From the NCBI RefSeq assembly GCF_008642335.1, contig NZ_CP029191.1, positions 4,712,001 through 4,776,000 of the forward strand: a stretch of 64,000 nucleotides of DNA. The letters run 5' to 3'. Position numbers and translations under genes: made by a program. This document shows, piece after piece, positions 8,501-15,944 of this stretch. The notes under the pieces were generated by a model, which did no database searches, was not told where the DNA came from, and worked only from the letters and a program-made list of their open reading frames with translations. The DNA comes from Streptomyces venezuelae. GTDB lineage: Bacteria > Actinomycetota > Actinomycetes > Streptomycetales > Streptomycetaceae. Positions within the stretch are counted from its first letter, which is position 1. Every line of letters begins with the position of its first letter.

Positions 8501-8778
8501 ACCCGCCGGGTGAAGTCCAGCGGCAGCGTGCCCGGCAGCGAGAGGTCCGTCTCCTCGCGGAACATCTGGCCGGTGGCGACATCGACCGCTTCGCCGCAGC
8601 ACTTGATCCTGCTCCTGACGCGGTCGTACGCGCCCCGCTGCCCCTCCTTGACCGCGGTACGGGCCGACTTGAATCCCCTGAGCCCGTCCTTCAACCCCTG
8701 AGCCCCTTTCCGAGAGCGGCCGCCTTCAACAGGCCGACCTGGTCCTTCGCATGCCATGCATGCCGCATGATCCTTCAC
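5581..8778 (-). CDS. RHS/YD-repeat protein lacking toxin domain and N-terminal region (probably decayed)
   Basis: 1065-residue open frame of the RHS/WapA polymorphic-toxin family. Near residues 50-110 is the DUF6531-like entry segment (GEAVDVATGQMF, LPLDFTRRVASGY, GGWFGPMW), followed by many YD repeats such as YTYAYDDQDR, TWRYGYDERGN and LSYAYDAAGR. The core closes with SPGQYFDPESGLHY and YYDPETARHL, then stops after SCSGT. Family members normally continue from this point through a PDPLGL-type linker into a variable toxin; here nothing follows. The N-terminus is also short: the helical secretion region is missing, and the peptide GLLKAAALGKGLRG, which fits RHS proteins, is encoded just upstream in the +1 frame. 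The GTG start at 8778 is therefore doubtful. Confidence 0.85.
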   Translation of the reverse strand: MKDHAACMACEGPGRPVEGGRSRKGAQGLKDGLRGFKSARTAVKEGQRGAYDRVRSRIKCCGEAVDVATGQMFREETDLSLPGTLPLDFTRRVASGYRSGGWFGPMWTSTIDQRLEVDEDGVVFVTEDGMLLTYPHPTESTATPTELVLPESGPRWPLKRLADGGYRVTDPVTGVARRFAAPREEDGVALLTMVSDRNRNTVDFDYDTEGAPRAILHSGGYYVMLTVEDGRVTAIGVAGAAVDGSGDDLVVKRYGYTDGNLTAVTDSSGLPTRFTYDERLRLTAWEDTNNSRYTYAYDDQDRCVAQRGMAGHLAHTFTYDAPDPDRPGCRVTEVTTAGGATSRFAVDDHCLVVAETDPLGGTVTTAYDALRHVAATTDQLGRTTAYVNNELGLPTEVTRPDGAVIRFAYNDLNLKTAVDLPDGTTWRYGYDERGNRTSVTEPSGVTVHHAYTPAGHPLSVTDGAGNTTTLRCDGAGLPLKVTDPLGAVTVWQRDALGRPTSVTDPLRHTTHFAWSTEGRLVRRTTPDGAVETWTYDGEGNRIAHTDQLGQVSSFEYTHFDLLAARVGADGARHHFDHDASLRLTQVDDPRGLSWTYEYDAAGRMVAETDFDGRTLSYAYDAAGRLVRRTNAAGESISFSYDASDRLVRKETAEAVTTFAYDVLGNLVGAAGPDCRLTLERDGSGRLLSETVEGRGPLTYAYDEAGRRTGRTTPTGATSSWEYDAAGRRARLTTSGGGTVEFERDAAGREVVRRAGADTCVTLERAYDEVGRLTTQTVTAPDGSPVQHRTYTYRTDGAVTALGDHLSGGRHFDLDPAGRVTAVYAHDWTETYAYDPAGNQTYAAWPDIHPGHESTGPRAYSGTDLVQAGRTRYEYDAQGRVILRRKPGLSWRYTWDAEDRLTSVVTPDGTRWRYTYDPLGRRTTKERLAPGDDGVAERTDFTWDGTALCEQTTTDRNLPHPVSLTWDYEGDDPIAQSERIHTVDSRSFTIVTDRTGTPTELVDDHGTITWRTRSTFWGTTAWPANSTAYTPLRSPGQYFDPESGLHYTGSDYYDPETARHLSCSGT

Positions 8779-8934
8779 ATCATGTGTCGGTACCGGGCGG
8801 GCCCCGGGATCCGTACCGGAACTGTGACGGGGACGCCTGTCTGACGTCCGACCCCTTCCGTAACATCACCTCAGTAGTCTCACCCGACCCCTCTGACCAT
8901 CCACTCCTCCCCACAGGACACCAGGACACCTGCC

Positions 8935-11900
8935 ATGGCGCGCACCACTTCACGCTCGACGAGCCCGCCGAACCCGCAGTCTCCGCGGAACCGGACGCCG
9001 CAGCCGTTGCCGCGGCGCCGGCGCACCGTCGGGGACTTCGTCAAGGCCTTCCTCGCGTTCGTAGCGCTCGCCGTGCTGCTCGTCGGCGTGCCCGGAGCCC
9101 TCGTCGTCTTCGTGGGGTGGCCGCTGCCGGGCGGCACGCCCTCGATGAGCTGGCTGCAGCAGGAGATCACCGTCAGTACGTTCATCAACGTACTGACCGT
9201 CGTCGTCTGGTTCGCCTGGGCGCAGTTCACCGCCTGCGTACTCGTCGAGATAAAGGCCGCCGTCTCCGGAGTCGGCATCCCGGGCCGGGTGCCGGGTGCG
9301 GGCGGCAGCCAGATGCTGGCGCGGCAGCTCGTCGCCGCCGTACTGCTCGTGGGCGCCACCGCGGCCAGTTTCGCGCCGGGGCTCTCGCAGTTCGGGCAGT
9401 CCCTGGAGGGCAACCAGAAGCCGGCGTCCGCCGCGAGCGCCCAGCAGACCCCCGGTCTCTTCGGGCAGGAGCAGCAGGCCGCGGCGTCCGCAGCCGACGC
9501 GCTGGCCGCGCAGGCCGACCAGGCCGCCGCGCACGCCGACGGGGGCGGTTCCACCGCCAAGGACGGGGACACGAAGTACTACCGGATCCAGCCTCCCGAG
9601 GGGCGCCACCACGACTCCCTGTGGGAGGTCGCGGAACGGCACCTCGGCGACGGCCGCCGGTACAAGGAGATCTACCAGCTCAACAAGGACCGTGAGCAGC
9701 CCGACGGTTCGAAGCTCAGCGAGGCGAGCCTCATCCGGCCCGGCTGGATCATGGAGATGCCCGCGGACGCGCACGGCGGCGAGCTCGTCGAGATGCCCGA
9801 CGAGGCGCCCAAGGTCTCCGAGGACGTCAGGGAGCAGATCTCCGACTACTCGAAGACGGGCGACCGGCACCAGGGCGGCGGCGAACAAGGCGGTCAGGGC
9901 GGACAGCAGGGCAGCGGCCGGGAACAGGGCGGCGGCAGCTCCGTCGACCACGACACCGCCCACATCGTCCTCCCCGAGCAGCGCCCCGCCGCGCCGGAGA
10001 AGCCCGCCATGCCGCAGGCCCCGGCCACCCCGGAGACCCCGGCCACCCCGGACGCGCCCGCCGCCGAGGCTCCCTCCGCCACCACCGGAACCGGCTCCGA
10101 AGGCTTCGACTTCGGGCTGCCCGAGGCGCTCCTCGGCGCCCCCCTCCTGGCCGCGGGCCTGCTCGGCGCCCTCGGCCGCCGGCGCCGCCACGCCCTGTGG
10201 CAGTCGGCCATGGGCGCCGTCGGCGGGCGCGGCGGCATGCAGCCGCCGACGCCGACCGGCGCCGCGGCCGACGTGCAGGACGCGCTGCTCGTGGGCGCCG
10301 ACCCCGAGGGCGTACGCCTCCTCGACCGGTCCCTGCGCGGCCTCGCCGCCTCCCTGGCCCAGGAGAACCGCCCCCTGCCGACCGTGTACGCGGCCTGGCT
10401 GACCAACGGCGACCTGCACCTGCAGCTCGCCGCGCCCGCCGGACGCCCGCCCGCGCCCTGGCAGCTGGGCCAGGACCAGACGTTCTGGGTGCTGTCGCGC
10501 ACCGACGCCGAGCGGTACGAGGACGTGGACACGGCCGCGCCCTACCCCGGCCTCGTCTGCCTGGGCACCCTGGACGACTCGCGGCTCCTCCTCAACCTGG
10601 AGGCCGTGCCCGGCATCGTGTCGCTGAGCGGCACCGCCGCCGACCGCGCCGCCGTCTTCGCGTCGGTCGCCGCCGAACTCGCCACCAACGGCTGGTCGGA
10701 CCGCATGACCATCACCGTCGTCGGCTTCGGCCAGGACCTCACCCCGCTCGCGCCCAACCGCCTGCGCCACCTGGAGGACGTCGAGGCGCTCATCGAGACG
10801 ATGGAGGCCGAGACGCGGCAGCGGCGCGGCGCGCTCGGCGCCGCCGGGCACGACTCGGTGCTCACCGGCCGCACAGGACCCGCCCAGCACACCCGCTGGG
10901 CCCCGCACCTGGTGCTCCTGGCCGCCGAGCCGAGCGCCGAGGACGCGGTCAAGCTCGCCGAACTCGCCGCGGACGCGAGCCGCCTCGGCATCGGCTACCT
11001 CGTCGGCGCGGACTCCGGTGACCTGCCCGGCGCCGCCTGGGAGATGGAGATCACCCGCGACGGCAAGCTGCTCGCGCCGCTGCTCGGGCTCGAACTGGCC
11101 GCGCAGGCGCTGCCGGAGGCCCAGCAGCGCGCCGTCGTCCAGCTGTTCACGGACGCCGACCCGGAGGGGTCCGGCAACCCCACGGGCCCCGGCGACGGTC
11201 CCACGGGCGCCGCGCCGCCGTTCCTCGTCGACGTCACCGAGCAGGGCCGCCCCGCGGTCTACGCCCGCCTCGTCGGTACGTACGAGATCATCGGCCTGGA
11301 GACCCCGGACGGCGAGCGCAGCGCGCTGCTGCACGAGGCGCTCGCCCTGTTGCTCCTGCACCGCGAGGGCGTGCACCCCCGCGTGCTCGCCTCCGCGCTG
11401 TGGCCGCGCGGCGTCACCGACGACGTGCGGGACGCGCTCCTCGACCGGCTGCGCGACTGGCTCGGCAACGAACCCGACGGCTCGCCCCGGCTGCGCACCG
11501 ACGGCACCGGCAGGCTCACGCTCGCCAAGTCCGTCGTCTCCGACCTGGACGTGCTGCGGTCGCTCTACCACGAGGCGACGCAGGGGCGCGGTGCCGGCAA
11601 CCGCGCGGTGCGCGGCCGGATGCTCACCGACGCGCTGGTCCTGGTGCGCGGCCCGCTGCTCGCCGACCGGCCGCGGGGGCGGTACGGCTGGCTCACGCAC
11701 GAGATCATCGACGCGCAGCTCCCGCTGCTCGTCGCCGACATCGGGCTCGCGCTCTCCGAGTTCCACCTGGAGAAGGGCCGCGCGGAGAAGGCGATCGAGG
11801 CGCTCAATGCGGCGCTGGGCTCGGCGCCAGGCGACGAACGGCTCTGGAACGAGCTGCTCCGCGCCACGCACGCCACGGAGGACCCGGCCCGCCTCCAGCA

Positions 11901-12015
11901 GGTCGCCGCGGACCTCATGGCCCGCAGCGGGGCGCGCGGCCTGCCGCCGCGCACGGAGGCACTCCTCGACGAGCTGCTGCCGACGTGGCGCGAGGGCGTC
12001 ACGGCGGCGAGCTGA
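8935..12015 (+). CDS. Membrane-anchored LysM protein with C-terminal winged-helix/BTAD (SARP-like) domain
   Basis: 1026 residues. A basic cytoplasmic N-terminus (PRRRR, residues 26-30) precedes three hydrophobic helices at about 37-62, 83-107 and 131-149. A LysM-like domain (about 214-276: YYRIQPPEG, DSLWEVAERHLGDGRRYKEI, IRPGWIMEMP) is predicted to lie outside. A Gly/Gln and Ala/Pro linker leads to a fourth helix (about 395-414) followed by RRRRH, so the remainder should be cytoplasmic. Residues about 770-865 (ALALLLLHREGVHPRVLASA) look like a degenerate OmpR/SARP winged helix, and about 867-1015 like a BTAD helical-repeat domain. Position between pilus genes and the prepilin peptidase suggests a role in the Tad system. 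Target and ligand are unknown. Confidence 0.85.
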   Translation: MARTTSRSTSPPNPQSPRNRTPQPLPRRRRTVGDFVKAFLAFVALAVLLVGVPGALVVFVGWPLPGGTPSMSWLQQEITVSTFINVLTVVVWFAWAQFTACVLVEIKAAVSGVGIPGRVPGAGGSQMLARQLVAAVLLVGATAASFAPGLSQFGQSLEGNQKPASAASAQQTPGLFGQEQQAAASAADALAAQADQAAAHADGGGSTAKDGDTKYYRIQPPEGRHHDSLWEVAERHLGDGRRYKEIYQLNKDREQPDGSKLSEASLIRPGWIMEMPADAHGGELVEMPDEAPKVSEDVREQISDYSKTGDRHQGGGEQGGQGGQQGSGREQGGGSSVDHDTAHIVLPEQRPAAPEKPAMPQAPATPETPATPDAPAAEAPSATTGTGSEGFDFGLPEALLGAPLLAAGLLGALGRRRRHALWQSAMGAVGGRGGMQPPTPTGAAADVQDALLVGADPEGVRLLDRSLRGLAASLAQENRPLPTVYAAWLTNGDLHLQLAAPAGRPPAPWQLGQDQTFWVLSRTDAERYEDVDTAAPYPGLVCLGTLDDSRLLLNLEAVPGIVSLSGTAADRAAVFASVAAELATNGWSDRMTITVVGFGQDLTPLAPNRLRHLEDVEALIETMEAETRQRRGALGAAGHDSVLTGRTGPAQHTRWAPHLVLLAAEPSAEDAVKLAELAADASRLGIGYLVGADSGDLPGAAWEMEITRDGKLLAPLLGLELAAQALPEAQQRAVVQLFTDADPEGSGNPTGPGDGPTGAAPPFLVDVTEQGRPAVYARLVGTYEIIGLETPDGERSALLHEALALLLLHREGVHPRVLASALWPRGVTDDVRDALLDRLRDWLGNEPDGSPRLRTDGTGRLTLAKSVVSDLDVLRSLYHEATQGRGAGNRAVRGRMLTDALVLVRGPLLADRPRGRYGWLTHEIIDAQLPLLVADIGLALSEFHLEKGRAEKAIEALNAALGSAPGDERLWNELLRATHATEDPARLQQVAADLMARSGARGLPPRTEALLDELLPTWREGVTAAS

Positions 12016-12074
12016 GCGTACGAGAAGTTCTACGAGAAGCCCTGCGAGAAGCCCAGCGAGGGAAGCTGTAGCCG

Positions 12075-12803
12075 TTGCTGTTGACACTCATCCTGGGAGG
12101 CGCCCTGTGGGGCGCCTTCGCGGGCCTCTTCGTGCCGCGGGCGGCGTATCGCCTGTCGGTGCCGCCGGGCGAGCCGTGGCGCGCGGCGTGCCCGCAGGGG
12201 CACCCGCTCGGGCGATGGCTGGGACCGGCCCGCTGCGGACAGGAGGGGCACACGGCCGTATACGGCCCCCGTACCTCCGCCACGACTGCTGCCACCGCCC
12301 TGGTGTGCGCCGCGCTGGCCGCGACCACGGGCACGCGCCCCGAGCTGGCGGTCTGGCTCCTGCTGGCTCCTGTCGGTGTACTCCTCACCCTGGTCGACTT
12401 CACCGTGCACCGCCTGCCGGACGTCCTGACACTCCCGCTGGCGGCGGCGTCGCTCGCGCTGCTGGGAGCGGTGACACTCGTCCCGGAGCAGGCGGGCTCC
12501 TGGCGAACAGCCCTCTACGGATCATGCGCCCTCGCGGCCGCGTACTTCCTCCTCTTCCTCATCAACCCCAACGGCATGGGGTTCGGCGACGTGAAGCTGG
12601 CGCTCGGCCTGGGCGCCGTGCTCGGCTGGTACGGCTGGGGCGTCCTCCTCATCGGCACCTTCGCGGGCTTCCTGCTGGCCTCGCTGTACGGAGCGGCCCT
12701 GGTCGTCGCCCGCCGCGCGAGCCGCAAGACGGCGATCCCCTTCGGCCCCTTCCTGATCGGCGGCGCCTTCGTGGGTTTGCTGCTGGGGGGCTACACCGCC
12801 TGA
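12075..12803 (+). CDS. Prepilin peptidase (A24 family)
   Basis: Polytopic membrane aspartic protease expected to cleave the Flp and TadE-type prepilins at 3492-4703. The 242 residues carry the first catalytic Asp in LLTLVDFTVHRLPDVLTLPL and the second in the family signature GFGDVKLALGLGA. The frame opens right after an in-frame TAG at 12069, so the start is TTG 12075 (or TTG 12081), with GAGGGAAG about 10 bp upstream. A three-and-a-half-copy 12-bp repeat (12019-12060) fills the short gap after the LysM-BTAD gene. A zinc-binding four-Cys loop is only partly present (CPQGH and RCGQE). Confidence 0.9.
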   Translation: MLLTLILGGALWGAFAGLFVPRAAYRLSVPPGEPWRAACPQGHPLGRWLGPARCGQEGHTAVYGPRTSATTAATALVCAALAATTGTRPELAVWLLLAPVGVLLTLVDFTVHRLPDVLTLPLAAASLALLGAVTLVPEQAGSWRTALYGSCALAAAYFLLFLINPNGMGFGDVKLALGLGAVLGWYGWGVLLIGTFAGFLLASLYGAALVVARRASRKTAIPFGPFLIGGAFVGLLLGGYTA

Positions 12804-12883
12804 CGTCGGACGTTCCCGGGCCCTGGCGTACGCTGGCGTGGTCCGTCCACAACCCTTACGAAACTTACGAAAGGGACGCCCCG

Positions 12884-14083
12884 GTGACCGAGAAGGCCGA
12901 CCTTCAGTCCGTCCTCGACCGCGCCGCCGCAGGTGGGCGGATCACCCCGGAAGAGGCGCTCGACCTCTACCGCGACGCTCCGCTGCACGCCCTCGGCGCC
13001 GCCGCCGACGCCGTGCGCCGCCGTCGCTACGCCGGTACGGAGCACATCGCGACGTACATCATCGAGCGCAACATCAACTACACGAACGTCTGCGTGACGG
13101 CCTGCAAGTTCTGCGCCTTCTACGCCGCTCCGAAGGACACGAAGAAGGGCTGGAGCCGCGACCTCGACGACATCCTGCGCCGCTGCGCGGAGACCGTCGA
13201 GCTGGGCGGCACCCAGATCATGTTCCAGGGCGGCCACCACCCGGACTACGGCGTCGAGTACTACGAGAAGCACTTCTCCGCGATCAAGGAGAACTTCCCG
13301 CAGCTGGTCATCCACTCCCTCGGCGCGTCCGAGGTCGAGCACATGGCCCGCATCTCCAAGGTCTCCGTGGAGGAGGCCATCCAGCGCATCAACGCGGCGG
13401 GCCTCGACTCCTTCGCGGGCGCCGGCGCCGAGCTGCTCCCGGCCCGCCCCCGCAAGGCCATCGCGCCCCTCAAGGAGTCCGGCGAGCGCTGGCTGGAGAT
13501 CATGGAGATCTCCCACAACCTGGGCGTGGAGTCCACGTCGACGATGCTCATGGGCACGGGCGAGACGAACGCCGAGCGCATCGAGCACCTCCGGATGATC
13601 CGCGACGTGCAGGACCGGACGGGTGGCTTCCGCGCCTTCATCCCGTACACGTACCAGCCCGAGAACAACCACCTCAAGGGCCGCACCCAGGCGACGATCT
13701 TCGAGTACATCCGCATGATCGCGATCGCCCGGATCTTCCTCGACAACGTCGCGCACATCCAGGGCTCCTGGCTGACGACCGGCAAGGAGGCGGGCCAGCT
13801 CACCCTCCACTACGGAGCGGACGACCTGGGCTCGGTCATGCTGGAGGAGAACGTCGTCTCGTCGGCGGGCGCCAAGCACCGCAACAACCTGCGCGACATG
13901 ATCGACATGATCCGCACGGCGGACCGCGTCCCCGCGCAGCGCGCTACCACCTACGAGCACCTGGTCGTGCACGACGACCCGGCGAACGACCCGGTCGACG
14001 ACCGTGTGGCCTCGCACATCTCCTCCACGGCGATCGAGGGCGGCACGGCCCACCCGGAGCTCAAGCTCCTCGCCTCGAACTGA
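12884..14083 (+). CDS. mqnC: Cyclic dehypoxanthine futalosine synthase (radical SAM)
   Basis: Radical SAM enzyme of the futalosine menaquinone pathway; it cyclises dehypoxanthine futalosine to the spiro product that later becomes the naphthoquinone nucleus. The 399 residues start at GTG 12884. The cluster motif CVTACKFC supplies Cys70, Cys74 and Cys77 (CX3CX2C). Further family patterns are IMFQGGHHPDYGVEYYE, DSFAGAGAELLP and AFIPYTYQPENN. Sequence and length fit MqnC better than MqnE or CofH. A longer in-frame reading from 11018 runs through the upstream genes and is rejected. menG lies just downstream, supporting a menaquinone role. Confidence 0.95.
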   Translation: MTEKADLQSVLDRAAAGGRITPEEALDLYRDAPLHALGAAADAVRRRRYAGTEHIATYIIERNINYTNVCVTACKFCAFYAAPKDTKKGWSRDLDDILRRCAETVELGGTQIMFQGGHHPDYGVEYYEKHFSAIKENFPQLVIHSLGASEVEHMARISKVSVEEAIQRINAAGLDSFAGAGAELLPARPRKAIAPLKESGERWLEIMEISHNLGVESTSTMLMGTGETNAERIEHLRMIRDVQDRTGGFRAFIPYTYQPENNHLKGRTQATIFEYIRMIAIARIFLDNVAHIQGSWLTTGKEAGQLTLHYGADDLGSVMLEENVVSSAGAKHRNNLRDMIDMIRTADRVPAQRATTYEHLVVHDDPANDPVDDRVASHISSTAIEGGTAHPELKLLASN

Positions 14084-14100
14084 GCGCGGCGAGACCTGCC

Positions 14101-14700
14101 TTGCGCACTCTCCACGTCGCCGAGCACTCCCCGGAGACGGCGGTCCTGGTCTCCGGCGCGAGCGTCGCGGCGGTCGGTCCGTACGACGACCTGGCCGCGG
14201 CGCACCCGTCGGCCCGCACGCGCCGCTGGCCCGGCATCCTCACCCCCGGCCTCCTGAACCCCTACGCGCCCGAACTCCTCGAGGCGACGTACCACCCCGA
14301 CCCGCGCGAGGCCGACACGCTCGGCGTCGACCCCATCGGCGGCGAACGCGCCCGCGCGCTCTTCGCCACGGACCCCGCCCGCCTGGGAGCGAGCGCCCGC
14401 CGCGGCGTCCAGCGCCTCCTGGCACACGGCACGGTGGCGGTGGCCGGCACCCTCCGCACCCGCCCCGCCCTGGACGCGGTCCGCAGAGCCCCCCTGGCCC
14501 AGGGCCAACGCCCCCCAACCCTCCCGGGCCCCCCATCCCTCTCCCCGACCCCCCTGATCCTCCTCCCACCCCTCTCACCGAACTCCCCGGCCCGCTTCGC
14601 GATCTTCGACGTACGGGACCGCCAAGACCTGGTGAGCCGGGGCGCGGGCACGTGCGTGGCGACGGTGCTGGAGGGCCGCTTGGTGTACAGGGCACGCTGA
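14101..14700 (+). CDS. Degenerate amidohydrolase-like (imidazolonepropionase-like) protein next to mqnC
   Basis: 199 residues from TTG 14101, 17 bp after mqnC. The N-terminus ([20 protein letters not shown]) and [19 protein letters not shown] resemble the opening of an amidohydrolase, where the expected text is PGLVDxHxH; here the metal-binding His-x-His is absent. A short middle region with [20 protein letters not shown] and a Pro-rich stretch lead to the typical C-terminal strand ([21 protein letters not shown]). It therefore looks like an amidohydrolase that has lost most of its catalytic barrel, at about half the usual length. Coupling to mqnC suggests a menaquinone-related role, but catalysis is unlikely. 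The start codon is uncertain. Confidence 0.7.
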   Translation: MRTLHVAEHSPETAVLVSGASVAAVGPYDDLAAAHPSARTRRWPGILTPGLLNPYAPELLEATYHPDPREADTLGVDPIGGERARALFATDPARLGASARRGVQRLLAHGTVAVAGTLRTRPALDAVRRAPLAQGQRPPTLPGPPSLSPTPLILLPPLSPNSPARFAIFDVRDRQDLVSRGAGTCVATVLEGRLVYRAR

Positions 14701-14734
14701 AAGCCGCAACGGCGCCGGGCGAGGCGGACTATTC

Positions 14735-14991
14735 AGGGGCGCGGGGAACGGCGCGAGAACCACAACGAACCCGCACTCGCGAAGGCGCCCCGGCGGGGCA
14801 GACGCGAGGGCGTGTCTTAAGGGGCGCGGGGAACTGCGCGAGAAACCACAACGAACCCGCACCCGCGAACGCGCCCCGGCGGGGCAGATGCGAGGGCGTG
14901 TCTTGAGGGGCGCGGGGAACTGCGCGAGAACCACAACGAACCCGCACCCGCGAACACGCCCCCGCAGGGCAGACGCGAAGGCGAACAGCCC
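14735..14991 (+). repeat. Three tandem copies of an 85-86 bp GC-rich repeat upstream of menG
   Basis: Copies begin at 14735, 14820 and 14906, each opening AGGGGCGCGGGGAAC and continuing through a CCACAACGAACCCGCAC block to a GCGAGGGCGTGTCTT-like end. Each unit contains potential stems: GCGC on both sides of the GGGGAACT segment, and CCCC-GGC-GGGG in copies 1 and 2. The repeat fills most of the 349 bp gap between the mqnC-linked gene and menG. I recall similar GGGGCGCGGGGAACTGCGC elements scattered in Streptomyces intergenic regions, but a search is needed to confirm. The rest of the gap has no convincing gene. Confidence 0.85.
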
Positions 14992-15049
14992 GCCGCAGGC
15001 GAAAGAGCCCGCCGCCAAGGCAGAAGACCGGCCTGACACAATGGGCCGG

Positions 15050-15745
15050 GTGACCCGAGCCACCTTGGACAAGCAGCCGCACGACGTCGCCACCATGTTC
15101 GACGACGTCGCAGAACGCTACGACCTCACCAACGACGTGCTCTCCCTCGGCCAGACCCGCCTCTGGCGCAAGGAAGTCGCAAAGGCGGTCGACGCCCGCC
15201 CCGCCCAGAAGGTCCTCGACCTCGCCGCCGGCACGGCCACCTCCTCCCAGCCCTTCGCCCAGGCCGGCGCCTACGTCGTCCCCTGCGACTTCTCCCTCGG
15301 CATGCTCCGCGTAGGAAAGCAGCGCCACCCCTGGATGCCGTTCACCGCGGGCGACGGCATGAAGCTGCCGTTCAAGGACGACTCCTTCGACGCCGTCACG
15401 ATCTCCTTCGGCCTGCGCAACATCCAGGACACGAGCGCCGCGCTCCGCGAGATGTACCGCGTGACGAAGCCCGGCGGCCGCGTCGTGATCTGCGAGTTCT
15501 CGCACGCGACGTGGGCCCCGTTCCGCACGGTGTACGAGGAGTACCTGATGCGCGCGCTGCCCCCGGTCGCCCGCGCGGTCTCCTCGAACCCGGACGCGTA
15601 CGTCTACCTCGCGGAGTCGATCCGCTCCTGGCCGGACCAGCCGGAGCTGGCCGCCCTGCTGCAGGACGCGGGCTGGTCGAAGGTGGCCTGGCGAAACTTG
15701 ACGGGCGGCGTAGTGGCATTGCACCGCGGCTTCAAGCAGAGCTGA
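15050..15745 (+). CDS. menG: Demethylmenaquinone methyltransferase
   Basis: SAM-dependent UbiE/MenG-family C-methyltransferase performing the last step of menaquinone synthesis. The 231 residues from GTG 15050 carry the family start [20 protein letters not shown], the SAM-binding region [12 protein letters not shown], the acidic/AGDGMKLPF region and [10 protein letters not shown]. The penultimate part [20 protein letters not shown] is also characteristic. An ATG nine bases upstream (15041) is possible; GTG 15050 is preferred because it gives the usual family N-terminus. No clear Shine-Dalgarno precedes it. The stop lies in a direct repeat: a 24-bp segment beginning AAGCAG occurs at 15734 and, with two mismatches, at 15762. 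Confidence 0.95.
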   Translation: MTRATLDKQPHDVATMFDDVAERYDLTNDVLSLGQTRLWRKEVAKAVDARPAQKVLDLAAGTATSSQPFAQAGAYVVPCDFSLGMLRVGKQRHPWMPFTAGDGMKLPFKDDSFDAVTISFGLRNIQDTSAALREMYRVTKPGGRVVICEFSHATWAPFRTVYEEYLMRALPPVARAVSSNPDAYVYLAESIRSWPDQPELAALLQDAGWSKVAWRNLTGGVVALHRGFKQS

Positions 15746-15858
15746 TCAGGCGGCGCCGACCAAGCAGCGCTGATCAGGCAGCGCCCTTTCATAACGCTCC
15801 AGTTGAGACTCGGAAGCCACGGACCCGAGGGAACCGGCCACCGGGCAAGATGTGTCCG

Positions 15859-15887
15859 TTGATACGACCCTGCCGTTTATTTATACG
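15859..15887 (+). promoter_or_regulatory. Candidate housekeeping-type promoter of the zinc-ribbon gene
   Basis: TTGATA (15859-15864) and TATACG (15882-15887) are separated by 17 bp in an unusually AT-rich patch about 60 bp before the ATG at 15945. The hexamers and spacing fit a sigma-70/HrdB promoter. This is sequence resemblance only. Confidence 0.45.
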
Positions 15888-15944
15888 GCGCTTATGGGCC
15901 GGTCCGCATTCCTTGCCGAACTCCTGAGCCGACGGAGCGTCTTG

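Noticed and set aside
5602..8844. A 1080-codon plus-strand open frame opposite the RHS gene
   Set aside because: It mirrors the RHS gene, has no recognisable domain, and is rich in Arg, Val and Gly as expected for an antisense reading of high-GC coding DNA. The minus-strand frame has clear YD repeats.
8950..12087. A 1045-codon minus-strand open frame opposite the LysM-BTAD gene
   Set aside because: Antisense shadow with biased composition and no motif; the plus strand carries LysM and BTAD signatures, membrane helices and a sensible start.
15852..15944. Longer N-terminus for the zinc-ribbon protein from GTG 15852
   Set aside because: The stretch contains a TTGATA/TATACG promoter-like pair, and the ATG at 15945 has a good Shine-Dalgarno and starts the zinc ribbon cleanly.
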